Shown: piece after piece, positions 22,606-28,138 of the stretch
How the letters are laid out: each line of letters opens with the position of its first letter
Position numbering within the stretch: position 1 is the first letter of the stretch
Assembly: GCA_040235495.1 (NCBI GenBank)
Contig: JBECKV010000010.1
Coordinates: forward strand, 1 to 28,138
Direction: 5' to 3'
Length of the DNA: 28,138 nt
From: HB2-32-21 sp040235495
GTDB taxonomy: Bacteria; Pseudomonadota; Gammaproteobacteria; Pseudomonadales; Porticoccaceae
Notes under the pieces: generated by a model
Told to the model about the DNA's origin: nothing
The model's database searches: none
The model's input: only the letters and a program-made list of their open reading frames with translations
Position numbers and translations under genes: made by a program

Positions 22606-23368
22606 TACCTGGCCCGAGTGGCTTTTGCCGCTCGGCGAGCCACCGACCATCATTCGGCGTCTGCGTGGCGGCCTAACCAATGAACTGTTTTTGCTGAAAG
22701 CATCCGGGTTGCGGCTGGTGATGCGGGTAAACGCCCGCCAGACCATCGCCGGCGTCGACCGCTTTCGAGAACATAAGATACTGAACAAAATTCAGGGCCG
22801 GCCTTTTGCTCCGGTTGTTTTTCACTGTGATCCAGCGCGACGCATTCTGGTAACCCAGTATATCGAAGGGTACAAGTGGCAGCCCGAGGATCTGGCGGAC
22901 CCCGAAAAACTGGATCGTCTGGTGTCTCTGGTGGAGCAAATTCAGCAGTACCGCGAAGGCATTCCCCGGTTTGATTATCTCGGCTGTCTGCGCGACTACT
23001 GGCAGCAGTTGCTGGAAAGCAACAAGCCCTTTCCCATGGCGGCCCACCGACTATACAAAAGCATCGAACAACGCCTGCCCGGTTCCCCGCCGAGTGCGGG
23101 AGAGGCAGCCGGAACGACAGTGCTATGCCATCACGACCTCACTCCGGCTAATATTATTGAAACTGAGGCTGGCCAATTAATGGTGCTGGATTGGGAATAC
23201 GCTGGTGCCGGATCGAATCTGGTTGAAGCAATCTGGTTGGCCCGTTACTGGCGGGCTCCGGACTTGATTCCACGGCTCGCCGGGCAGAATACAAATGAGG
23301 AAAGTCTGAGCCTGGCGCGAGATATCGTGGAATTTTTTGATCTCGCCTGGTCCCTCCTCCGAGCGTGA
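22571..23368 (+). CDS. APH/choline-kinase-fold kinase, candidate thiamine kinase
   Basis: A 265-aa protein of the aminoglycoside phosphotransferase/choline kinase fold. The N-lobe has RRLRGGLTNELFLLK (29-43), the glycine-rich start typical of choline/thiamine kinases. The catalytic loop is HHDLTPANI (187-195, with Asp189 and Asn194), and the metal-binding motif is LDWEYAG (206-212), where DWE replaces the usual DFE/DWD. The closest functional analogue is ThiK (YcfN), which makes thiamine monophosphate from thiamine. The GTG start at 22571 has AAAGGAG six bases upstream and overlaps pnuT by 35 bases. Its place under the TPP riboswitch supports thiamine trapping; a choline-type substrate is the alternative. 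Confidence 0.8.
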   Translation: MAMSEASRAAFDTWPEWLLPLGEPPTIIRRLRGGLTNELFLLKASGLRLVMRVNARQTIAGVDRFREHKILNKIQGRPFAPVVFHCDPARRILVTQYIEGYKWQPEDLADPEKLDRLVSLVEQIQQYREGIPRFDYLGCLRDYWQQLLESNKPFPMAAHRLYKSIEQRLPGSPPSAGEAAGTTVLCHHDLTPANIIETEAGQLMVLDWEYAGAGSNLVEAIWLARYWRAPDLIPRLAGQNTNEESLSLARDIVEFFDLAWSLLRA

Positions 23369-23420
23369 GCCGGAAAGCGGCAAGCCGATATTGAATTTTG
23401 CTTTGCCAGTGTTGCGCGGC

Positions 23421-23456
23421 GATTTTCCCGACAGATTCTGATTTTCCCGACAGATT
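23421..23456. repeat. Two-copy repeat with 19-bp period
   Basis: GATTTTCCCGACAGATT is present at 23421-23437 and again, identical, at 23440-23456. It lies in the convergent gap between the kinase and tatC genes. A CCTGCGCAGG palindrome follows at 23485-23494. No standard terminator is recognisable in this gap. Confidence 0.8.
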
Positions 23457-23509
23457 GCAGAGGTGGGTGTGGAGGAGAACCCAACCTGCGCAGGCCGCAC
23501 CAGCGTTGT

Positions 23510-24313
23510 TTAGCCTGATTGATCCCGTGTCGGATTTTCCGCACTGGCGTCGCTGAGTTCCGGTTCCGTATCCTTATTTTTTCCCCGATAGATCAGCCGG
23601 CCAAAAAACACGCCAATTTCGTACAGCAACCACATCGGTATCGCCAGCAGTGCCTGCGATATGACGTCGGGGGGGGTCAAGAGCATGCCGACAACGAAAC
23701 AGGAAACCACTACATACGGCCGTTTGTTGGCGAGACCTTCCGGTGTGATGACCCCCGTCCAGATCAGCAGGAAGGTGGCGATTGGAATTTCAAAAGCGAT
23801 CCCAAAAGCGAAAAATAACTTTAATACGAAGTCCAGATAACGGGAAATATCCGTCATCACGGTGACATTTTCCGGTCCGACGCTGGTAAAAAAGCCGAAC
23901 ACCAGGGGAAAGACGACAAAATAGGCGAACGCCATGCCACCATAAAACAGCAGGACACTGGAGGCAAATAAAGGAAAAACGATACGTCGTTCCTTTTTAT
24001 ACAGTCCGGGGGCAATGAACGCCCAGGTCTGGTAAAGAATCACCGGCATGCTCGCAAAAATAGACAATACCAGCGTCAATTTGAAGGGTGTGAGAAAGGG
24101 TGAAGCCACTTCCGTGGCGATCATGGTGCTAGCTTCCGGCAGTAAAGTTCGCAGGGGCTCGGAAACAAAAGTGTAGATCCTGTTGGCAAAAGGGAACATG
24201 CATAAAAACAAAACCAAAATCATGACCAGCGTCTTGAGCAGGCGGTTGCGCAGTTCAATCAGGTGCTCAACCATGGAAAGGTTTCTATCTGTGTTCGGAT
24301 TCTCTTCGCTCAT
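23510..24313 (-). CDS. tatC: Twin-arginine translocase subunit TatC
   Basis: Core six-helix membrane subunit that recognises twin-arginine signal peptides of folded exported proteins. The N-terminus MVEHLIELRNRLLK (14-27), EVASPFLTPFK, YQTWAFIAPGLYKKERR, and PPDVISQALLAIPMWLLYE are family hallmarks. The 267-aa length is normal. The start at 24313 gives a short polar N-terminus before HLIEL, as in E. coli, but no strong ribosome site is visible. It is the last gene of the tatABC cluster. The tail after residue 240 is hydrophilic and variable. Confidence 0.97.
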   Translation of the reverse strand: MSEENPNTDRNLSMVEHLIELRNRLLKTLVMILVLFLCMFPFANRIYTFVSEPLRTLLPEASTMIATEVASPFLTPFKLTLVLSIFASMPVILYQTWAFIAPGLYKKERRIVFPLFASSVLLFYGGMAFAYFVVFPLVFGFFTSVGPENVTVMTDISRYLDFVLKLFFAFGIAFEIPIATFLLIWTGVITPEGLANKRPYVVVSCFVVGMLLTPPDVISQALLAIPMWLLYEIGVFFGRLIYRGKNKDTEPELSDASAENPTRDQSG

Positions 24314-24345
24314 GGATTAGTTAATACTAGAGCAGTGCCAGGCCA

Positions 24346-24810
24346 TCATTTGTCTGGAGTGGCCTTGTGATTAGCGCCGTCGCCATCATGATGGGTAGAC
24401 GTTTGCTTTTCTGTCGCGTTGCTGCCGTCCGGCTCAAGGCCGAACTCCTTTTCGAAATCGTCAAATGCCCGCAGCATTTCCTGTTCGGACTCGGGATCAC
24501 GGGTATTGTCGGTCATACTTGACGCGGATGCTGTTGTCGATTTCTGTCCGGCGGTTGAGACGAATTTATCTTCCAGCTGCCGCCGCTCCTTTTCCAGTTG
24601 TGCCAGGATTGCTTCGTTGTGCAGGTCGCGGCGAATGTCATCGAGGCCAAACTCGCGCTCCATTTCCTGGCGGGCGTTGTGTACACCGCGGCGCAACTTG
24701 CCCAACCAATAACCGACAAAGCGCACAGCCTCTGGCATGCGCCGGGGGCCGATCACAATCAGCGCGATGACGGCAATGAGCAGGAGTTCGGCAAAGCCGA
24801 TATCAAACAT
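24346..24810 (-). CDS. tatB: Twin-arginine translocase subunit TatB
   Basis: Partner of TatC in the receptor complex. A short N-terminal helix MFDIGFAELLLIAVIALIVIGP with the conserved Glu8 and GP hinge is followed by an amphipathic helix (RRMPEAVRFVGYWLGKLRRGV) and a long charged coil with AILAQLEKERRQLED. The C-terminal third is low-complexity and hydrophilic. At 154 aa it is in the TatB range and longer than TatA. The start has a weak ribosome site; the gene lies 46 bp after tatA. Confidence 0.95.
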   Translation of the reverse strand: MFDIGFAELLLIAVIALIVIGPRRMPEAVRFVGYWLGKLRRGVHNARQEMEREFGLDDIRRDLHNEAILAQLEKERRQLEDKFVSTAGQKSTTASASSMTDNTRDPESEQEMLRAFDDFEKEFGLEPDGSNATEKQTSTHHDGDGANHKATPDK

Positions 24811-24856
24811 TGGCGGGTCTTTTGGTGGAGCCTAGCGCCCGGCAAGCACTGGCGTT

Positions 24857-25114
24857 TCAGGTCCTTTTGTTGTCCGGGTTATTGTCCAGGTCCTCCTGGC
24901 CTGTCTGCTCCGAGCTGGTGCGGGCTTGAGCGTTGCCAGGCTTGTCTTCTGAATCTCTTTTTTCATTTTCGTCCGAGTCGACGGCATCCTTGAAGCCCTT
25001 GATCGCGCCGCCCAGATCACCGCCAAGATTTTTCAGGCGTTTGGTGCCAAAGATCAGCAGCACAATGACGAGAATGATGAGTAATTGCCAGATACTGATG
25101 CCGCCCAGTCCCAT
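24857..25114 (-). CDS. tatA: Twin-arginine translocase subunit TatA
   Basis: Forms the pore-like oligomer of the Tat system. MGLGGISIWQLLIILVIVLLIFG, then TKRLKNLGGDLGGAIKGFKDAV, give the transmembrane helix, FGTKRL hinge and amphipathic helix typical of TatA. The acidic 40-residue tail (DSDENEKRDSEDK, DLDNNPDNKRT) is common in this subunit. The 85-aa length is normal. A good GGAGG ribosome site precedes the start on the minus strand. Confidence 0.97.
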   Translation of the reverse strand: MGLGGISIWQLLIILVIVLLIFGTKRLKNLGGDLGGAIKGFKDAVDSDENEKRDSEDKPGNAQARTSSEQTGQEDLDNNPDNKRT

Positions 25115-25156
25115 AATTGCCTCCGATTGAATTGCTTACTGCCGATCGTTTAGCGG

Positions 25157-25501
25157 TTAGCGCTGGCCACGGCTGGCTTTTTCGGCCAGTCCCGAGGTGT
25201 TGAACCGGCGGGCCAACTCAACCAGCACCGCGTCGGCATTCTCACCCAAGTGTGACAGCATTACCAGCGTGTGGAACCACAGGTCAGCGGTTTCGCGGAC
25301 AAGTTCCTTACACTCGCCGGTGCGGGCGGCATCCTTGGCGGCAATAATGGTTTCAGTACATTCCTCACCAATTTTTTCGAGAATCCTGTTGATACCCTTT
25401 GCGTGCAGGCTGGCAACGTATGAGGTCTCCGGGCTGGCATTGCGCCGTTGGTCAAGAATGACATCGAGCGCCTTGAGAATATCGGATTTTGGTTCACTCA
25501 T
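25157..25501 (-). CDS. hisE: Phosphoribosyl-ATP pyrophosphohydrolase HisE
   Basis: Second step of histidine synthesis, converting PR-ATP to PR-AMP with release of pyrophosphate. It belongs to the MazG-like all-alpha fold, with metal-binding acidic residues visible in KIGEECTETIIA (43-54) and RETADLWFH (69-77). The 114-aa length matches stand-alone HisE. The ATG follows AGAGAAG. It lies 98 bp downstream of hisI and 42 bp upstream of tatA, in the gammaproteobacterial order hisI-hisE-tatABC. Confidence 0.96.
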   Translation of the reverse strand: MSEPKSDILKALDVILDQRRNASPETSYVASLHAKGINRILEKIGEECTETIIAAKDAARTGECKELVRETADLWFHTLVMLSHLGENADAVLVELARRFNTSGLAEKASRGQR

Positions 25502-25512
25502 GAGCTTCTCTT

Positions 25513-25610
25513 GCTACGTTGAGTCTTGCTACTGTAGTCGTCCTGGTCCGCGGGTGTTGGAGCGGTGCGCCGTTGCTACTTTGACTGTTACGTTGAATGT
25601 TACTTTGAAT
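25513..25610. repeat. 12-bp-unit tandem repeats between hisI and hisE
   Basis: Three contiguous 12-base units lie at 25575-25586 (GCTACTTTGACT), 25587-25598 (GTTACGTTGAAT) and 25599-25610 (GTTACTTTGAAT). A fourth, GCTACGTTGAGT, lies 50 bases to the left at 25513-25524. The hisI stop codon (25600-25602) and its preceding codons fall inside the third unit. The repeat is too short and lacks spacers for a CRISPR. Confidence 0.75.
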
Positions 25611-25998
25611 ATATTGTCTCTGGGGCTTTGATAACCGGTTCCACGGCGTGCCACTCGCCATCTTTCAGCACGCTGTAAAAGCAGGAACGCCGACCGGTGT
25701 GACAGGCGATGCCGCCGCGCTGCTCCACCTGAAGCAGTACCACGTCGTTATCGCAATCGAGACGTATTTCCCTGACCTCCTGTACATGGCCGGATTCCTC
25801 GCCCTTGCGCCAGAGTTTTCCCCGGCTACGCGACCAGTACACGGCCCGCCCCTCGGCGCGAGTCAGGGCCAGTGCCTGCCGGTTCATCCACGCGAGCATC
25901 AGGACCTCCTTGCTGGCGCTGTCCTGGGCAATGGCGGGAATCAGCCCCTGGTCATTCCAGGCCACCTGATCCAGAAATGCGGTGTCAATATCCGTCAC
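25600..25998 (-). CDS. hisI: Phosphoribosyl-AMP cyclohydrolase HisI
   Basis: Third step of histidine synthesis, a zinc hydrolase opening the adenine ring of PR-AMP. Metal- and substrate-binding motifs are LDCDND (80-85), and CHTGRRSCF (99-107) with Cys99 and Cys106. The 132-aa length is normal for the stand-alone enzyme. The start is GTG at 25998. Its last codons are part of the 12-bp repeat that fills the gap to hisE. It is probably cotranscribed with ubiB upstream. Confidence 0.96.
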   Translation of the reverse strand: MTDIDTAFLDQVAWNDQGLIPAIAQDSASKEVLMLAWMNRQALALTRAEGRAVYWSRSRGKLWRKGEESGHVQEVREIRLDCDNDVVLLQVEQRGGIACHTGRRSCFYSVLKDGEWHAVEPVIKAPETIYSK

Positions 25999-26057
25999 TG
26001 GGAGCTCGTCCGCGGGGTGGCGGTACGTTGTTTATTTGATCGCGAATTATGACAGTA

Positions 26058-27671
26058 TCAGCGCAGCAGTAACAGCAGCACGCCAGCACACGCGAGTAAA
26101 AACCCCACGGTCTGTGTGTCGGTGGTGCTGGTCTGGATGAACAGAGTGGCGAGGCCAAGGCCGGCAAGCAGGGCGCCCAGTGGTTTCATGGCGGAGTGTT
26201 TCCGGATGGAGGAAGCTCTACTTCTTTTCTCTCGGGTTTGCCCGCTACTTTGGCCAGTGAAGGCAGCCTGATGCAAGGCAGCGTGGATCAACTGGGGTAG
26301 CTCCGGGATTTGTTCAAGCCATTCGGGTCCGTCCTTGCGCAGGCGACGGAGCAGCGTGCGCGGACTGAAATGATCGAGCAGCCAGCGTTCCAGAAAAGGA
26401 TGAGCGGTGGCCCATAGGTCCAGGTCGGGGTAGAGCTGCCGGCCCAGTCCCTCGACATTGAGCAGGGTCTTTTGCAGCAGCACCAGGGAGGGCTGGACCT
26501 CGGCGTCGAAGCGGCGGGCGGTTTTGAACAGACTGATCAGCAGGTGGCCGCAGGAAATGTCTTTAAGCGGGCGCTGAAAGATAGGCTCGCAGACGGTGCG
26601 GATGGCGGCCTCGACCTCGATTGTCGAGGCATCCGGACTGACCCAGCCCGCCAGGGCATGAAGCTCAGCTACCTGGCGGTAGTCGCGGCGGAACACCGCC
26701 AGCAGTATGCGCGCGAGAAAATACTGGTCCCGTTCGGTCAGTGAACCGATGATGGCGCAGTCCACGGCCAGGTAGCGCGGCCTGGCGGGCTCGCTGCTAT
26801 CGACAAATATATTACCGGGGTGCATGTCGGCGTGGAAAAAGTTGTGCGCAAAGACCTGGGTGAAAAATATTTCCACACCGCGCTCGGCCAGCACTTTAAA
26901 ATTGACGCCCGCCGCCTGTAGCGTTTTCACATCGGTCACGGGCGTGGCATGGATTCGCTCCATCACCAGCACCTGCTCCCGGCAATAGGGCCAGTAAATT
27001 TCAGGTACGTAGAGCAGGGCGGAGTCCTCGAAATTGCGTCTTAGGGTGACGGTATTGGCCGCTTCCCGTTGCAGGTTCAGTTCATCGAGTATGGTGGTGC
27101 GATAGTCTTCGGCGATTTCCACCGGCCGTAACCGCTGGCCTTCTGGCAGGTAGCGTTCGATCAAGCGGGCGATACCGAGCAGCAGTCGGCAATCCTGTTC
27201 GATGACCGCCCCGATGCCGGGTCGAATGACCTTGACCACGACTTCGCGGCCATCGGGCAGTGTAGCAGTGTGCACCTGGGCTACGGAGGCGGATGCCAGC
27301 GGCCGCCGCTCAAACGACTTGAAAAGCACATCGACGCTTTCGCCCAGGACCTTCTCGACGATGCTAACGAACTGGTCACTGGCGAAGGGTGGCACCTGGT
27401 CCTGAAGGTATTCCAGTTCCTCGCAGATGTCGGCCGGAATCAGGTCGGGCCGTGTCGATAGCATCTGACCGAATTTTACGAATACCGGGCCCAGTTCCTC
27501 GAGTGCGGCGCGCAAGCGTTGTCCGCGGCTGGCCTTCGGCCTGGGCAGGATAGTCAGCGGCGCGAGCAGTAACCTGATGGCCCAGGGCAGGGGTTGTTGC
27601 CGGAAGAAACTGTCCAGGCGGTAGCGCAGGAATACCCGGTTGATTGTCAGTAAGCGGGCAATGCGGGACAT
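26058..27671 (-). CDS. ubiB: UbiB, ATPase needed for ubiquinone synthesis
   Basis: Atypical kinase-fold ATPase (UbiB/ADCK/COQ8 family) required for ubiquinone biosynthesis, attached to the inner membrane. The N-terminal KxGQ motif is visible in VFVKFGQMLSTRPD (64-77), with the alanine-rich loop ASASVAQVH, catalytic-loop ADMHPGNI, and the later RTVCEPIF and SLVLLQKTLLNVEGLGRQLYP segments shared with E. coli UbiB. The metal-site triplet reads DCA where E. coli has DCG and kinases have DFG. The C-terminus ends in two hydrophobic helices. The length is 537 aa. The ribosome site is weak. It follows ubiJ and precedes hisI, as in Pseudomonas. Confidence 0.97.
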   Translation of the reverse strand: MSRIARLLTINRVFLRYRLDSFFRQQPLPWAIRLLLAPLTILPRPKASRGQRLRAALEELGPVFVKFGQMLSTRPDLIPADICEELEYLQDQVPPFASDQFVSIVEKVLGESVDVLFKSFERRPLASASVAQVHTATLPDGREVVVKVIRPGIGAVIEQDCRLLLGIARLIERYLPEGQRLRPVEIAEDYRTTILDELNLQREAANTVTLRRNFEDSALLYVPEIYWPYCREQVLVMERIHATPVTDVKTLQAAGVNFKVLAERGVEIFFTQVFAHNFFHADMHPGNIFVDSSEPARPRYLAVDCAIIGSLTERDQYFLARILLAVFRRDYRQVAELHALAGWVSPDASTIEVEAAIRTVCEPIFQRPLKDISCGHLLISLFKTARRFDAEVQPSLVLLQKTLLNVEGLGRQLYPDLDLWATAHPFLERWLLDHFSPRTLLRRLRKDGPEWLEQIPELPQLIHAALHQAAFTGQSSGQTREKRSRASSIRKHSAMKPLGALLAGLGLATLFIQTSTTDTQTVGFLLACAGVLLLLLR

Positions 27672-27718
27672 ACAGAGGTTTCTGGTGAGGGGCCGGTAAC
27701 TTATTCAGGCAGCCATGC

Positions 27719-28138
27719 TTACGCGAATATGCGCGCGAATCGTGATCCGAGGCTGTCGCTTATTCGCGTTCTGTGCTGCTTCAACGGCTCGCCGTTGGTG
27801 TCCGCGGTCAGCGAATCGCCGACTGCCCGCGCGCCAAGCACTATAGGGTTGGCGCGCCATTCATCGCGCAGGAAGTTCTCCATGGCCTCTCTGCCATGTC
27901 TATTGGCGTGGTGTGCGCGCTCGTGAAACTGGCGCAGGGACTGGCCAATCAGGTGGGCGGGTAGATCACCGATAAAGGCCGCCAGCCAGGCTTCGCGGCC
28001 GTTGTGTAATGCCGTGAACAACCGTGCTAATTCGACGACCAACTCCCTGTCTCCTGCCAGGGTGACCGAGCCCTGATCATGGCCCCGGGTAGCAGCCGTG
28101 CTGTTATCTGAACGGACCAGAAACAGCAAAAGCGCGAT
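27719..28138 (-). CDS. ubiJ: UbiJ (SCP2-domain ubiquinone accessory factor), partial
   Basis: The 3' part of a gene whose start lies beyond the right edge; the frame is open through 28138. The visible residues fit the C-terminal half of UbiJ, the lipid-binding scaffold of the ubiquinone synthesis complex. The end of an SCP2-like domain (SVTLAGDRELVVELARLF) is followed by a helical region (DLPAHLIGQSLRQF, then REAMENFLRDEWRANPIVL), which matches the EEWR segment of E. coli UbiJ. The last 30 residues (EPLKQHRTRISDSLGSRFARIF) do not look like the usual coiled-coil end, so a late frameshift or natural divergence is possible. Position before ubiB strongly supports the call. Confidence 0.85.
   Translation of the reverse strand: MALLLFLVRSDNSTAATRGHDQGSVTLAGDRELVVELARLFTALHNGREAWLAAFIGDLPAHLIGQSLRQFHERAHHANRHGREAMENFLRDEWRANPIVLGARAVGDSLTADTNGEPLKQHRTRISDSLGSRFARIFA

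Noticed and set aside
25575..25610. Possible small CRISPR array
   Set aside because: Units are 12 bases, contiguous without spacers, and no cas gene is nearby.
26779..26790. DCA in place of DCG in the UbiB metal-binding motif as a sign of inactivity
   Set aside because: The aspartate that binds metal is kept and the change is a small-residue swap; all other UbiB motifs are intact.

Overview
The window reads as a chromosomal segment of a gammaproteobacterium, probably an environmental (marine or soil) member near the Pseudomonas/Cellvibrionales grade. This is inferred from gene content and order: a permease-ATPase-MCE-lipoprotein ABC operon, rpsF-rpsR-membrane protein-rplI-dnaB, and ubiJ-ubiB-hisI-hisE-tatABC are all arrangements typical of that class. 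Coding density is high. I see no rRNA, tRNA, CRISPR array, insertion sequence or prophage gene.

Layout. 1-143: 3' end of an rraA-like gene. 421-3831: a four-gene lipid-transport operon (STAS-MlaE permease, ATPase, MCE protein, lipoprotein). 3945-9899: an accessory metabolic block with a secreted protein of unknown function, two SDR oxidoreductases, a dienoyl-CoA isomerase-like crotonase, an acyl-CoA thioesterase-like protein and an exported two-domain carboxymuconolactone decarboxylase-like protein. It looks like a peripheral catabolic set acting on acyl-CoA or ring compounds; the substrate cannot be read from the sequence. 9989-13685: a ribosomal-protein/replication operon with a good sigma70-type promoter. 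13728-17210: panC and panD, then acs with a clear terminator. 17315-18762: a third SDR and a Tag-family glycosylase. 18815-19436: ppa with its own promoter, on the minus strand.

19541-23368 is the most interesting region. A sigma70-type promoter leads into a TPP riboswitch (THI element) whose downstream sequence can fold over the Shine-Dalgarno of a TonB-dependent receptor. A PnuC-family (PnuT-like) inner-membrane transporter and an aminoglycoside-phosphotransferase-fold kinase follow. Together they form a coherent, probably TPP-repressed route for thiamine (or precursor) uptake across both membranes, with phosphorylation trapping it inside.

23510-28138 (minus strand): tatC, tatB, tatA, hisE, hisI, ubiB and the 3' part of ubiJ, all housekeeping.

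Several short repeats lie between genes: a 19-bp tandem at 5213-5258, a second 19-bp-period repeat at 23421-23456, and a 12-bp-unit repeat between hisI and hisE that runs into the last codons of hisI. No wholly new multigene system is evident. The thiamine salvage operon and the exported CMD/accessory catabolic block are the best candidates for follow-up.
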